A stretch of 64,000 nt of DNA from the NCBI GenBank assembly GCA_027013095.1, contig JALUYI010000018.1, positions 226,681 through 290,680 of the forward strand. The letters are read 5' to 3'. Origin of the DNA: Paracoccaceae bacterium. Lineage in GTDB: Bacteria; Pseudomonadota; Alphaproteobacteria; Rhodobacterales; Rhodobacteraceae. The notes under the pieces were generated by a model, which was given only the letters and a program-made list of their open reading frames with translations, was not told where the DNA came from and ran no database searches. A program made the position numbers and the translations under genes. Shown in pieces: positions 44,901-55,008 of this stretch (positions are counted from its first letter, which is position 1; each line of letters begins with the position of its first letter).

Positions 44901-46025
44901 TCAGCCCACCCGCGCGGCAAGCGCATCCTCCAGAACCGCGCGAACCGCGGCCAGATCCACCGAATCGGCGACAAATGCCTGCCCGATATCACGGGCCAAC
45001 ACAAAGCGGGTCCGCCCGTCTTTGACCTTTTTGTCCTGCGCCATCAGCGCCAGCAGGCCCGTCGCATCGGGCAGATCGGCCTTGATGTCAGCAAGATCGC
45101 TCATCATCCCCATTTGCGCCAGATGCGCGCGCAGGCGCGAGGGGCATTCTTGCGCGCAATAGCCCAGCTGTTGGGACAATTCAAACGCCAGCGCCGCCCC
45201 GATGGCCACGCCCTCGCCATGCAAAAGCCGCGCCCCGTCATAACCGGTTGCGGCCTCCAGCGCGTGCCCAAAGGTGTGCCCCAGATTCAAAAGCGCACGA
45301 TCGCCGTGTTCCAACTCGTCCCGAACGACGATCTCGGCCTTCATCTCGCAAGAGCGGCGCACCGCATAGGCTCGCGCCGCCATGTCTCCGGCCGCCAGCG
45401 CCGGGCCGTTTTCCTCGAGCCAGTCGAAAAATGCCGCATCCCCCAACAGCCCGTATTTCATCACCTCGCCATATCCGGCGATAAAGTCCCGCGGCCTCAG
45501 CGTTCCGAGCAGTGCGATATCGGCCAGAACCAGCGTCGGTTGCTTGAAGGCCCCAACCAGATTCTTGCCCTCGGCGGTGTTGATCCCGGTCTTGCCGCCA
45601 ACCGAGCTGTCCACCTGCGCCAGCAATGTCGTCGGGATCTGCACGAACCGCACCCCGCGCCGTAGAATGGCCGCGGCAAAGCCGGTCAGATCGCCAATGA
45701 CCCCGCCCCCCAGCGCCACCACGATATCGTCGCGTTCGATTTTTTCAGAAAGCAGCCACGCGATCACCTGTTGCAGGCGATCCCATGATTTGGTTGCTTC
45801 CCCCGCCGGCAGGGCCAGCGCGGCGTGTTCGATCCCCGCTTGGGTCAGCGCCTCGCGCAGGCTGTCCAGATGCAGGGCGGCGACGGTCTGATCGGTGATG
45901 ATCGCCAGCTTTGGACGGCGCAAAAAAGGTGCGATCAGCGCACCGGCACGCGCGATCAGGCCCGGTCCGATGTGGATATCATAGGCCCGCGCGGCCAGCT
46001 CGACCCTCAGACGCGTTTCAGTCAT
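44901..46025 (-). CDS. aroB: 3-dehydroquinate synthase
   Basis: A 374-residue enzyme for the second step of the shikimate pathway. Signatures are VVALGGGVIGDLTGFAAA (NAD site) near residue 100, TTLLAQVDSSVGGKTGIN near 130, GYGEVMKYGLLGD and the zinc-ligand segment NLGHTFGHALE near 250. The ATG at 46025 overlaps the last 8 bases of aroK, so the two are coupled. Confidence 0.96.
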   Translation of the reverse strand: MTETRLRVELAARAYDIHIGPGLIARAGALIAPFLRRPKLAIITDQTVAALHLDSLREALTQAGIEHAALALPAGEATKSWDRLQQVIAWLLSEKIERDDIVVALGGGVIGDLTGFAAAILRRGVRFVQIPTTLLAQVDSSVGGKTGINTAEGKNLVGAFKQPTLVLADIALLGTLRPRDFIAGYGEVMKYGLLGDAAFFDWLEENGPALAAGDMAARAYAVRRSCEMKAEIVVRDELEHGDRALLNLGHTFGHALEAATGYDGARLLHGEGVAIGAALAFELSQQLGYCAQECPSRLRAHLAQMGMMSDLADIKADLPDATGLLALMAQDKKVKDGRTRFVLARDIGQAFVADSVDLAAVRAVLEDALAARVG

Positions 46026-46596
46026 GTGCTTTGCCTTTCTCCGTGGCCACCTTGCGCAACACCCCCGAGGGATGCGCCAGCAACGCCTTTCGTACCTTGT
46101 CCGCCATGTCCTGCACCGAAAGGTTGGGCCCCGCCTCGACCTCCAGATCCGCCTCGCGGTAAAAGGGGGTGCGCGCGGCCAGCAATTCAAACAATCTGGC
46201 GCGCGGATTGGCAACCCGCAACAGCGGTCGCGTGTCCTTGTGGCGCACCCGCGACCACAAAAGCTGTGGGTCCGCCTTCAACCAGACGGACAGGCCCAGC
46301 CTCGCAACTAGGGCGCGGTTCTCGTCCCGCAGCCACGCGCCTCCTCCTGTAGACAGGACCGCAGGGGTGCCGGCCAGCAGGCGCTTCAGGACCAGCGATT
46401 CCTTTTCGCGAAAGAAATCTTCGCCATAGGTCTCAAAAATCTCCGCGATGCTCAGATCCGCCGCAGCGACAATCTGGCTGTCGGAATCAAGGAAGGGAAC
46501 CCCGATCAGATGCGCCAGCGCCGTGCCCACCGCCGTCTTGCCCGCGCCCATCATACCGACCATCACCACCGATTTCTGCAACATATAGCGCGACAT
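46018..46596 (-). CDS. aroK: Shikimate kinase
   Basis: A 192-residue P-loop kinase phosphorylating shikimate. Walker A is GMMGAGKTAVGTALA near residues 14-28, LDSDSQIV binds shikimate, and the lid/arginine segment includes RPLLRVANPRARL. FREKESLVLKRL and STGGGAWLR are also conserved. It is the first gene of aroK-aroB and diverges from the small membrane protein gene. Confidence 0.95.
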   Translation of the reverse strand: MSRYMLQKSVVMVGMMGAGKTAVGTALAHLIGVPFLDSDSQIVAAADLSIAEIFETYGEDFFREKESLVLKRLLAGTPAVLSTGGGAWLRDENRALVARLGLSVWLKADPQLLWSRVRHKDTRPLLRVANPRARLFELLAARTPFYREADLEVEAGPNLSVQDMADKVRKALLAHPSGVLRKVATEKGKAHD

Positions 46597-46732
46597 TCCG
46601 CCGATTTCCCTCGATTTTCCCGCAGCGTGATAAACTGGCGCCTGAATGACGTGAAATCACCGGCAAAGCAATATATAGTGAAACAGAAATACAGCCAAAG
46701 CCCCGATGCGGGCTGAAACACGAGGCAAGAGC

Positions 46733-46870
46733 ATGATCTGGCGCATATTGAAATGGAGTCTCATTCTGGTCGTTATCGGCGTCGCGGTGGTGACCGGCTA
46801 CAGTTTTTTGGGAGACTTTTCCGCCCCCGGCCAACCGACTGAAACCGCGGTGACGATCAATGTGGATTAG
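46733..46870 (+). CDS. Small single-pass membrane protein
   Basis: A 45-residue reading frame from ATG at 46733 to TAG at 46868-46870: an N-terminal basic stretch (MIWRILKWS), one membrane helix (LILVVIGVAVVTGYSFLG) and a short polar tail (APGQPTETAVTINVD). GAGG lies upstream. It overlaps the start of the following 612-residue gene by 11 bases, implying translational coupling, and diverges from aroK. Its function is unknown; topology predicts a short periplasmic C-terminus. Confidence 0.7.
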   Translation: MIWRILKWSLILVVIGVAVVTGYSFLGDFSAPGQPTETAVTINVD

Positions 46871-48698
46871 CCCACGCGCCCTGACCGCGAGCGTGCTGGC
46901 CCTGTCGTTGGCCCAACCTCTGGTGGCCGGACCGGCGCAATATAAGGCTGAGGGGCCAGATAAGGTTACGGGGCCAGCACGACCACAGCCTGCGGGGCCA
47001 GCACGACCACAGCCTGCGGGGCCAGCACCGCTATCCGCCATCGACTGGCTGTCAAAATCGGTCAAGGAAAAACCCGCCCGGCCGGTGCCAACGCCGACAC
47101 CGCCGCCGGGGCAGACGCCTGTGCCTCAGGGCCCGCAGCCCCTCGCGAACACCCCCGCAGGCTCCGCCGTAAATGCGCCAGATACCGGCACAGACGGCGC
47201 GACGGCGGGCAGCGGCGATCAGACGACCGCGACACCACCCCCGGCAGAGATACTCCCAACGACCCCTTCTGATCAGTCGCCCACAGCACCAACCACAGCG
47301 CCTTCCTCCCCCCCCGACTCTGCGCCAGCGCAGCCGGAGATTACCGTCAGCCGCATTGGCGATGTGCAAAAAGACGCGGTCGGATTGCTGCCGGGCTCGA
47401 TCTCGGGGCTGCCCAGCAATTTCTGGGGCGATTCCGATGTGCAGACGATTGCCGGACTGATTTCCAAGCAACCCACCGACGGCCTTCCGGCGCTGCTGTC
47501 GATGCTCTACACGATCCTGCTAGCCGAGGTCGATGCCCCCACCGGCGATACCAGCGGCGCACGCTTGCTGCTGGCGCGCACCGACAAATTGCTGGATCTG
47601 GGGGCGCTGGAACAGGCGCAGGCCCTGTTGGAACGCGCCGGTCCCGATCAAGCCGAAATTTTTCGCCGATGGTTTGATGTCAGCCTGCTGACCGGGCATG
47701 TGGATCATGCCTGTACGGCCATGCAGGCCGCCCCCGGCTTTGCCCCGACCTTGCAGGCGCGCATCTTTTGCCTTGCACGCAATGGCGACTGGAACGCCGC
47801 CGCCGTCACCCTTGCGACAGGCGAAACGCTGGGGTTCATCAAAAAGGCCGATGCGGATCTCTTGGCCCGATTCCTTGACCCCGGCATGTATGAGGGGACC
47901 CCGGACCTGCCGGTGCCCTCGCCCCTGACGCCGCTTGACTTTGCCATGCGCGAGGCGATCGCCCAACCGCGGCCCAAGGGGGCCTTGCCACCAGCATTTC
48001 TAAGCGCCGATCTGTCCGCCAACAGCCCATGGCGCTCTGAAATCGAGGCCGCCGAGCGTCTGGTGCGCCTACAGGCCCTTACGCCGAACCGCCTGATCGA
48101 GCTTTATACCGCCCGCCCCCCGGCCGCCTCGGGCGGGATCTGGGACCGAGTTGCGGCCATTCAGGCCTTTGACGTGGCCCTGTTGTCGGGTGATGCGGCA
48201 GAGGTGTCAAAAACCCTGATCCCGGCCTATGACAAGATGCGGGACGTCGGCCTTGTGGTGCCGTTTGCCGCGCATTACGCCGAACGTCTGATGGGTTTTG
48301 CCCTGACCCCACCGGCCCGCGCGATCACGTTCAAACTGGAGATGCTGTCCAAATCCTACGAATCTGCGGCCCGAAAATTCACCCCCAAGAAACAGAAAGA
48401 CATTTTTGTTCAGGCGGTTGCACTGGGGCGACTGGATGGAATAACACCCAAGGGGCCGCTGCAAAAAGCAATCTCGGATGCATTTCTGCAACCGGCCCCC
48501 CGCGGGGCGCTGTTTGACCTGCTGTCCAAGGGCCGCCTTGGCGAAGCGATCCTGAAGGCAATGCTGCTGTTGAAAAACGGCCCTTTCGCAGACCCCGGGG
48601 ACATTCGCACTGCCCTTGCGGTTTTTCGTGCGGTTGGCCTTGAGGATACGGCGCGGCGCACTGCAATCGAGCTGTTGCTGCTGGAGCAGCGCGGCTGA
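46860..48698 (+). CDS. Exported proline-rich protein of unknown function
   Basis: A 612-residue protein. A signal peptide (residues 6-22) is followed by a low-complexity region to about residue 160 rich in Pro, Ala and Thr, including GPARPQPA repeats. From about residue 165 to the end the sequence is helical and evenly spaced, resembling tetratricopeptide-like repeats (GARLLLARTDKLLDLGAL, EQAQALLERAGPDQAEIF), but I recognise no named family. The gene is flanked by overlaps with the small membrane protein and with xerD (one base), so the three form one unit. An envelope role is inferred only from the signal peptide. Confidence 0.7.
   Translation: MWISPRALTASVLALSLAQPLVAGPAQYKAEGPDKVTGPARPQPAGPARPQPAGPAPLSAIDWLSKSVKEKPARPVPTPTPPPGQTPVPQGPQPLANTPAGSAVNAPDTGTDGATAGSGDQTTATPPPAEILPTTPSDQSPTAPTTAPSSPPDSAPAQPEITVSRIGDVQKDAVGLLPGSISGLPSNFWGDSDVQTIAGLISKQPTDGLPALLSMLYTILLAEVDAPTGDTSGARLLLARTDKLLDLGALEQAQALLERAGPDQAEIFRRWFDVSLLTGHVDHACTAMQAAPGFAPTLQARIFCLARNGDWNAAAVTLATGETLGFIKKADADLLARFLDPGMYEGTPDLPVPSPLTPLDFAMREAIAQPRPKGALPPAFLSADLSANSPWRSEIEAAERLVRLQALTPNRLIELYTARPPAASGGIWDRVAAIQAFDVALLSGDAAEVSKTLIPAYDKMRDVGLVVPFAAHYAERLMGFALTPPARAITFKLEMLSKSYESAARKFTPKKQKDIFVQAVALGRLDGITPKGPLQKAISDAFLQPAPRGALFDLLSKGRLGEAILKAMLLLKNGPFADPGDIRTALAVFRAVGLEDTARRTAIELLLLEQRG
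46970..47029 (+). repeat. 24-base coding tandem repeat
   Basis: GGGGCCAGCACGACCACAGC plus CTGC occurs at 46970-46993 and 46994-47017 without change, with a partial third copy to 47029. It encodes GPARPQPA units in the proline-rich linker and is a likely site of length variation. Confidence 0.9.
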
Positions 48699-49642
48699 TG
48701 CGCGCGAAAATTCAGGGTTTTCTGCAGGCGGCGCGGGCCGAACTGGGCCTCTCTGACAATTCGATTCTAGCCTACAGCCGCGATCTCGGTGATTTCGCCA
48801 CCTACATTGCGGCACGAAATCTAACGTTTGATTCACTGGGGCGGGCGGAGATTCAGGCCTATCTGCTGTCCCTCGATGCTGGCGGACTTTCGCCTGCGAC
48901 CCGGGCCCGGCGGCTTTCGGCCCTGCGCCAATTCTTTCGCTTTGCCTTTGAGGAAGGCTGGCGAAAAGACGACCCCGCAGCTCGAATAAAAGGCCCGGCT
49001 CGGCGCAAGAGCCTCCCCAAAACCCTTACTGAACAGGAGGTTGACCGGCTTTTGACCTGCGCCGCCGAATTCGGGAATACGCCGTATGAAAGCGCCCGCA
49101 CGCTCTGCCTGATGCAGCTTCTCTATGCCACGGGCATGCGTGTTAGCGAACTGGTCTCGCTGCCGGTCAACGCCGCCCGGGGCGACCCTCACATGCTCCT
49201 GATCCGGGGAAAAGGGGGCAAGGAACGCATGGTGCCGCTTTCAAACAGCGCCCGCATCGCCTTGCAAAACTGGCTCAGCCTGCGCGATGGGGCCGAGGAA
49301 AGCAGGCAACAGAAAACCGGTCGTCCGCCCTCGCCCTTTCTCTTTCCCGGTCGCGGAAAAGAAGGGCATCTGGGGCGCGTCTGGTTCTATGGGTTGGTGC
49401 GGACACTTGCCGAGGCCGCCGGCCTTGGGTCGCGCGAGGTCACCCCCCATGTGTTGCGTCACGCCTTTGCCTCACATCTGCTGGCCCACGGCGCCGATCT
49501 CAGGGTCATTCAAACCCTGCTGGGGCACGCCGATATCTCGACCACTGAGATCTACACCCATGTTCTGGACGCGCGCCTAAAGGCTCTGGTCCTGCAACAT
49601 CATCCCCTTGCGCACGCCATCGACCCAAAACCTGATCCGTGA
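48698..49642 (+). CDS. xerD: Site-specific tyrosine recombinase XerD
   Basis: A 314-residue recombinase with all catalytic residues: Arg148 (ATGMRVSEL), Lys near 173 (RGKGGKERMVPL), His251 and Arg254 (HVLRHAFASHLL), His277 (LGHADIST) and nucleophile Tyr286 (TEIYTHVL). The N-terminal SAM-like core-binding domain covers residues 1-105. With XerC it resolves chromosome dimers at dif. Relative to phage integrases its length and sequence fit XerD. The ATG shares one base with the preceding stop. Confidence 0.93.
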   Translation: MRAKIQGFLQAARAELGLSDNSILAYSRDLGDFATYIAARNLTFDSLGRAEIQAYLLSLDAGGLSPATRARRLSALRQFFRFAFEEGWRKDDPAARIKGPARRKSLPKTLTEQEVDRLLTCAAEFGNTPYESARTLCLMQLLYATGMRVSELVSLPVNAARGDPHMLLIRGKGGKERMVPLSNSARIALQNWLSLRDGAEESRQQKTGRPPSPFLFPGRGKEGHLGRVWFYGLVRTLAEAAGLGSREVTPHVLRHAFASHLLAHGADLRVIQTLLGHADISTTEIYTHVLDARLKALVLQHHPLAHAIDPKPDP

Positions 49643-49676
49643 CCGGGACGCGCGAATATGACTGAACGGGCGGGTC

Positions 49677-50315
49677 CTAATTTTCCGTCACAACCCGGCA
49701 ATCGTTTGCCCCTGCCGCCGCGGCTTTTTTCGCGCATTTTGCCAATGCTGCATCGCGCGCCGCCGCCAGCGAAGCCGCCCGCGTCGCATATCCCCAATTG
49801 CCGCTGGCAGGCGAGATTGCAAAGGCTTTGTTGCGTCCGGCAAAGCGGTATTTCTTGCGGAAAACCTTGGTTGCATTCATGCTGAGGCTAAAGGCCGACG
49901 GCCCTTTGTATCCCTTTGGAACAAAGCGGGCAACAATCACGCAATCACTTGATTGCTTTTTCTTTTTCGAACTACAGCCAGAAATTGCTGCGGCTTCGGC
50001 AGCCGCGACCGAATGATAATTGATCGCCTGAAAGGCCGAGCCCGCCTCGAGCCCCTCGTCCGGACTGACGGCCATCGCCTCGTAATATTTCTGGATCTGC
50101 CCCGCTGCCTTGATCGCCGGAAGCAACGCTGCCGGGATCAGATCGGGTCGCAAGATCTGAACCTCGGCCTTGCCCTTCCCAGTGCGATAAAGCTGCCGCG
50201 CAACCTGTCGCGCATGCGGAACGCCCTGCGCAAATGCCGCGATCGAACCGGCAACCACCACGACGACCGCGCCGCCACACACAAACTTGAACTTTTTCAC
50301 CGTCAGGCTCCCCAT
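49677..50315 (-). CDS. Exported protein with paired-cysteine repeats (DUF4189-like)
   Basis: A 212-residue protein with a signal peptide (FVCGGAVVVVVAGSIAAFA). Two stretches share the layout A-x-A-A...C...(D)C-V: AAEAAAISGCSSKKKKQSSDCVIVARF near residue 106 (given in parts: AAAISGCSS, SSDCVIVARF) and AARDAALAKCAKKAAAAGAND plus CRVV at the C-terminus. This resembles DUF4189-type periplasmic domains in which each repeat forms one disulfide. Function is unknown. It is convergent with xerD and divergent from the dipeptidase gene. Confidence 0.65.
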   Translation of the reverse strand: MGSLTVKKFKFVCGGAVVVVVAGSIAAFAQGVPHARQVARQLYRTGKGKAEVQILRPDLIPAALLPAIKAAGQIQKYYEAMAVSPDEGLEAGSAFQAINYHSVAAAEAAAISGCSSKKKKQSSDCVIVARFVPKGYKGPSAFSLSMNATKVFRKKYRFAGRNKAFAISPASGNWGYATRAASLAAARDAALAKCAKKAAAAGANDCRVVTEN

Positions 50316-50552
50316 TGTTGCCGATCATTGTTCGCGCGTTCCATCGCACCGCTTCCCTTTTGATACGCAAGCGCGCACCCAAGTTCAAACGGCAGAACGC
50401 GGAAATTATCCATATTTTCGGTAAATTCCGTCAATGCAGGCCCGATTGTCGCCGCTTTACAAACAATTAAGCCCTCTTCCGAGCGGCATTTTCAACTGGA
50501 CAGCCGATCCTGGGCTGATAGCTTCGCGTCATTCAACGAAAGGAATCCCCTG

Positions 50553-51923
50553 ATGTCGCTTGAAAAGGTTCTGGCACATATTGACGACGACCTTGAAAAT
50601 TCCACCGACCGTTTGATGGAACTGCTGCGCATTCCCTCGATCTCGACGGATCCGGCCTATAAACATGACTGCGCCCGTGCCGCCGACTGGCTGGTGAAGG
50701 CGCTCTCAGACCTTGGTTTTCAGGCCGGAACCCGACCGACCGAGGGCCATCCAATGGTTGTTGCCCACGCCGAAGGTTCGGGCCCGCATGTGTTGTTTTA
50801 TGGTCATTATGACGTGCAACCCGTTGATCCCGTTGACCTTTGGGATAATCCTCCGTTTCAGCCCCGGCTGGAGAAAACCCCCGGGGGGACGGTTATTCGC
50901 GCACGCGGTGCCAGCGATGACAAGGGACAGTTGATGACCTTTCTTGAGGCCTGTCGCGCCTGGCGGGCAGTGAACGGGCAATTGCCCGCGCGCGTCTCGA
51001 TCTTTTTTGAGGGCGAGGAAGAAAGCGGCTCACCCTCACTGGTTCCGTTCATGCGTGAAAACGCGGCCGAGTTGAAGGCCGATATCGCGCTGATCTGCGA
51101 CACGGGGATGTTTGGCCAGAACACGCCCGCAATCGTGACCATGCTGCGCGGCCTCCTGGCTGAAGAAGTTGTGATCACAGGCGCAAACAAGGATTTGCAC
51201 TCGGGCATGTATGGGGGGATTGCGCGCAACCCGATCCATGTTCTCAGCCGCATAATCGCGGGTCTTCACGATGAGACGGGACGCGTGACTCTGCCCGGAT
51301 TTTATGACGGTGTACCGGACCTCCCGCAGCAGATTCGCCACCAGTGGCAGAAACTGTCATTTGATTCCAAACAGTTTTTAGGCGATGTCGGCTTGTCTCT
51401 GCCCGCCGGTGAAAAGGACCGCACACCGCTGGAAATGATCTGGTCGCGACCGACATGCGAGGTCAACGGGATCTCTGGCGGGTATGAAGGAGATGGGTTC
51501 AAGACCGTTCTGCCGGCAAAAGCCCGGGCCAAGATCAGCTTTCGTCTGGTGGGCACGCAGGACCCCGAACAGATCCACGCCAATTTCGTCGCCTATGTCA
51601 AATCCTGCCTGCCGGCCGATTGCGGTGTCGAATTCCCGCTGGGGCACGGCGCGCCAGCAAGCCAGATGAGCACCGAAAACCCCGCCTTTGAGGCCGCGCG
51701 CCGCGCGCTTTCCGACGAGTGGTCGCAGAGCGCCGCCTATATCGGCTGTGGCGGTTCAATCCCGATTGCCGGACATTTCAAGGAAATCCTCGACATGGAT
51801 GCGCTGCTGGTCGGTTTTGGTCATGACGACGACCAGATCCATTCACCCAACGAGAAATATGACCTTGAAAGCTATCACAAGGGAATACGCAGTTGGGCGC
51901 GAATTCTCGCCGGCCTGACCTGA
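50553..51923 (+). CDS. M20-family metallopeptidase (dipeptidase)
   Basis: A 456-residue zinc peptidase of the M20/ArgE/DapE group, carnosinase-like subfamily. Zinc ligands and catalytic residues occur in LFYGHYDVQPVDP (His/Asp near residue 78), ARGASDDKGQLM (bridging Asp near 115), FEGEEESGSPSL (Glu pair near 152) and ICDTGMFG; the dimerisation domain holds LHSGMYGGIARNP. It would hydrolyse dipeptides in the cytoplasm. GAAAGGAA precedes the ATG. It stands alone between a divergent exported protein and a convergent DUF1330 gene. Confidence 0.88.
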   Translation: MSLEKVLAHIDDDLENSTDRLMELLRIPSISTDPAYKHDCARAADWLVKALSDLGFQAGTRPTEGHPMVVAHAEGSGPHVLFYGHYDVQPVDPVDLWDNPPFQPRLEKTPGGTVIRARGASDDKGQLMTFLEACRAWRAVNGQLPARVSIFFEGEEESGSPSLVPFMRENAAELKADIALICDTGMFGQNTPAIVTMLRGLLAEEVVITGANKDLHSGMYGGIARNPIHVLSRIIAGLHDETGRVTLPGFYDGVPDLPQQIRHQWQKLSFDSKQFLGDVGLSLPAGEKDRTPLEMIWSRPTCEVNGISGGYEGDGFKTVLPAKARAKISFRLVGTQDPEQIHANFVAYVKSCLPADCGVEFPLGHGAPASQMSTENPAFEAARRALSDEWSQSAAYIGCGGSIPIAGHFKEILDMDALLVGFGHDDDQIHSPNEKYDLESYHKGIRSWARILAGLT

Positions 51924-51936
51924 GGCCCCTGCCCTT

Positions 51937-52221
51937 TTAGACCCCCTCGACAAAAGTATACTCGCGCTCGGCGGCGGGCAGCCCGTATTCCAGCGCGGCC
52001 TGATATTCCGGACCGTTGTAAAATGCGAGAGCCGTTTGCATGTCCTTGAAACGGATAATGACGTTGCGCGCGCGCCCCTGCCCCTCCATCTGCTGGCAGG
52101 CGCCGCCCCGCGCCAGAAACTCACCGCCATATTTTGCCACCGCCGGGCCAGCAAGAGCGGCATATTTTGCATATGCTTCGGCATCTTTGACGTCGATGTG
52201 GACCATTGCGTAAACTGTCAT
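51937..52221 (-). CDS. DUF1330 domain-containing protein
   Basis: A 94-residue single-domain protein of the dimeric alpha-beta barrel superfamily ([42 protein letters not shown]), function unknown. Its ATG overlaps the alaS stop by four bases, making it the last gene of recA-alaS-DUF1330. Confidence 0.88.
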   Translation of the reverse strand: MTVYAMVHIDVKDAEAYAKYAALAGPAVAKYGGEFLARGGACQQMEGQGRARNVIIRFKDMQTALAFYNGPEYQAALEYGLPAAEREYTFVEGV

Positions 52222-54884
52222 TTCACTTCCTCCAGAAAATCCTCGACCGCGGCCAAGGCTTTTGGCGCGCTCTTGCTGTCCGGGCCGCCGGCCTGCGCCA
52301 TGTCCGCACGCCCGCCCCCACCTTTGCCGCCAAGTGCTGCGGCCGCAGTTCGGACCAGATCAATTGCCGAAATTCGCGCCACCAGATCCGGGGTCACCCC
52401 GGCCGCCACCGCCGCCTTGTCCCCTCCAGTTGCAATTAACAGGATTGCACCGGATTTCATGCGCGATTTGTGTTCGTCAATCAAGGTGCGCAGATCCTTG
52501 CCGGAAACACCATCAAGGATCTGGCCCAAAAACGGAATGCCGCTGATGGTTTTTTCCTTTGGCGCCTCGCCTTGCCCGTTGCCCGCCAGCGCCAGTTTGC
52601 GACGCAGATCAGAAAGGTCCAGCTGCAACTGCCGTCGCTCCTCGATCAGGCTGCGAATCCGATCCGGCAACTCGGATTTTGCCGCTTTCAGAGCCACCGC
52701 GGCCTCGGTCAAACTGTCCTCGGTGGCAGCGATGTAATCGAGCGCGCCCACTCCGGTCAGCGCCTCGATCCGGCGCACGCCGCTTGCCGAGGCGCTTTCG
52801 CTGATCAGTTTGAAACAGCCGATATCACCGGTGCGTGCCACGTGGGTTCCGCCACAAAGTTCCAGCGAATAGGTGTTGCCGTCGCTGCCCTTGCCCGAAC
52901 CCGCCTCAATCCCCATCGAAACAACCCGCACCTCATCGCCGTATTTTTCGCCAAACAAAGCCTGCGCGCCCAGATCGCGGGCTTCGTCGGGGGTCATGAT
53001 CCGCGTTTCAACCCGGGTATTCTGGCGAATGAAATGATTGACGTCCCGCTCAACCTTGCGCAATTCGGTCGGGCTCATGGCGCGCGAATGGCTGAAATCA
53101 AACCGCAGCCTGTCGGCGTCATTCAAGGACCCGCGCTGCGCCACATGCGATCCGAGCGTCCGGCGCAAGGCCTCGTTCAACAGATGCGTTGCTGAGTGAT
53201 TGGCACGAATGGCGCGGCGCCGTTCATGATCAACCGTCAATTCCGCTGCGGCCTTTGGGGTCAGCTCTCCTTCGGTCACTTTTGCGAAGTGAACGAACAC
53301 GCCAGCGCGCTTTTTGACGTCCAGAATTTTGGCCTGCCCGGTTTCGGTTTTCAGGACCCCCTGATCTGCAATCTGCCCACCGCTTTCCGCATAAAATGGG
53401 GTCTGGTTAAGGACAATTTGAACCGGCTCGTCCCATTTGGCGCGCTTAACGCGAGATCCATCTTGCACCAGCGCCAGAATTTCTCCCTCGGCAATCTCGG
53501 TGTCATATCCAAGAAACTCGGTCGGACCGAACGTCTCAAAAAGATCAAACCAGAGGCTGTCCTCGCTGGTCTCGCCCGAGCCCGCCCAAGCCGCGCGCGC
53601 CTTAGCCTTTTGCGCCGCCATTTCGGCATCGAACCCCTCGATATCCACACCTCGCCCTTGCTCGCGCAGCGCATCTTGCGTCAGATCCAGCGGAAAACCA
53701 TAGGTGTCATACAGGCGAAAGGCAGTCTTTCCCGGCAGCGCGGCATCCGGCGGCAGCCGGGACACCTCGGACTCAAGGAGTTTCAACCCCCGATCCAGCG
53801 TTTTGCGAAACCGTGTTTCCTCGAGCAGCAGTGTTTCCTCAATCATCGGTTGCGATCGACCCAGCTCGGGGAAGGCCTGTCCCATTTGCGCAACAAGTGC
53901 CGGAACCAGACGGTGCATCAAGGGTTCATCCGCGCCGAGTTGTTGTGCATGCCGCATCGCCCGGCGCATGATCCGGCGAAGCACATAGCCGCGCCCCTCA
54001 TTGGAAGGCAAAACACCATCGGCAATCAGGAACGAGGTCGAGCGCAAATGGTCCGCGATCACGCGATGGTGCATTTTCCCCGGTCCGTCGGGATCGGTCG
54101 AGGTGGCGTTTGCCGAGGCCTCGATCAAATCCCGCATCAGATCGGTATCGTAATTGTCGTGTTTGCCCTGCAATAGCGCGCCGATACGTTCCAATCCCAT
54201 GCCGGTATCGATCGAGGGCCGCGGCAAAGCCTCGCGATTTCCGTCGGCGTATTGTTCATATTGCATGAAAACCAGATTCCATATTTCGATGAAACGGTCT
54301 CCATCCTCATCCGGGCTGCCCGGAGGCCCACCGGCAATATGGTCCCCGTGGTCGTAAAAAATTTCCGAGCAGGGGCCGCAGGGGCCTGTATCCCCCATGG
54401 ACCAGAAATTGTCATTGGTCGCAATCCTGATGATCCGCTCATCCGGCAGCTTGGCGTATTTCTTCCAGATGTCCGCAGCTTCGTCATCGGTGTGATATAC
54501 CGTCACCAGCAGGCGTTCGGGGTCTATGCCAAATTCCTTTGTAATCAGATCCCAGGCCAGCGGAATTGCCTGTTCCTTGAAATAATCGCCGAAGCTGAAA
54601 TTCCCCAACATTTCAAAAAAAGTATGATGGCGTGCCGTATATCCGACATTATCAAGGTCGTTGTGCTTGCCTCCGGCGCGCACGCATTTCTGGCTGGTGG
54701 TTGCCCGATTGTAATCACGATGTTCTACACCGGTAAAAACATTCTTGAACTGCACCATCCCCGCATTGGTGAACATCAACGTCGGGTCATTGCGGGGCAC
54801 AAGTGGCGAGCTATCAACGATCTGGTGATCGTTTTTCTCGAAATAGGTCAGAAATGTTGAACGGATTTCGTTCAGGCTGGGCAT
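52218..54884 (-). CDS. alaS: Alanyl-tRNA synthetase
   Basis: An 888-residue enzyme. The class II catalytic core occupies about residues 1-240 ([39 protein letters not shown]), the tRNA-recognition region follows, then the editing domain with zinc ligands in [13 protein letters not shown] and [13 protein letters not shown], and a C-terminal DHHA1/C-Ala region ([14 protein letters not shown]). Complete. It lies 124 bases after recA. Confidence 0.97.
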   Translation of the reverse strand: MPSLNEIRSTFLTYFEKNDHQIVDSSPLVPRNDPTLMFTNAGMVQFKNVFTGVEHRDYNRATTSQKCVRAGGKHNDLDNVGYTARHHTFFEMLGNFSFGDYFKEQAIPLAWDLITKEFGIDPERLLVTVYHTDDEAADIWKKYAKLPDERIIRIATNDNFWSMGDTGPCGPCSEIFYDHGDHIAGGPPGSPDEDGDRFIEIWNLVFMQYEQYADGNREALPRPSIDTGMGLERIGALLQGKHDNYDTDLMRDLIEASANATSTDPDGPGKMHHRVIADHLRSTSFLIADGVLPSNEGRGYVLRRIMRRAMRHAQQLGADEPLMHRLVPALVAQMGQAFPELGRSQPMIEETLLLEETRFRKTLDRGLKLLESEVSRLPPDAALPGKTAFRLYDTYGFPLDLTQDALREQGRGVDIEGFDAEMAAQKAKARAAWAGSGETSEDSLWFDLFETFGPTEFLGYDTEIAEGEILALVQDGSRVKRAKWDEPVQIVLNQTPFYAESGGQIADQGVLKTETGQAKILDVKKRAGVFVHFAKVTEGELTPKAAAELTVDHERRRAIRANHSATHLLNEALRRTLGSHVAQRGSLNDADRLRFDFSHSRAMSPTELRKVERDVNHFIRQNTRVETRIMTPDEARDLGAQALFGEKYGDEVRVVSMGIEAGSGKGSDGNTYSLELCGGTHVARTGDIGCFKLISESASASGVRRIEALTGVGALDYIAATEDSLTEAAVALKAAKSELPDRIRSLIEERRQLQLDLSDLRRKLALAGNGQGEAPKEKTISGIPFLGQILDGVSGKDLRTLIDEHKSRMKSGAILLIATGGDKAAVAAGVTPDLVARISAIDLVRTAAAALGGKGGGGRADMAQAGGPDSKSAPKALAAVEDFLEEVK

Positions 54885-54943
54885 GATGAGAGGATCCTGC
54901 AGCTAAGGAAAATCCAGCAAGGTTTAGCGTTACACAGAAAAAC

Positions 54944-54962
54944 TGTCCACAGTCCGCGGACA
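54944..54962 (-). terminator. Probable terminator between recA and alaS
   Basis: On the minus strand TGTCC pairs with GGACA around 9 bases, followed by GTTTTT. It is 46 bases after the recA stop. The short stem makes it a weak or partial terminator, in keeping with alaS possibly being read from recA. Confidence 0.45.
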
Positions 54963-55008
54963 AAAAACAGATGTCGGGTCCAGACCCCACGCCGTAGCCC
55001 ACCAAAGC

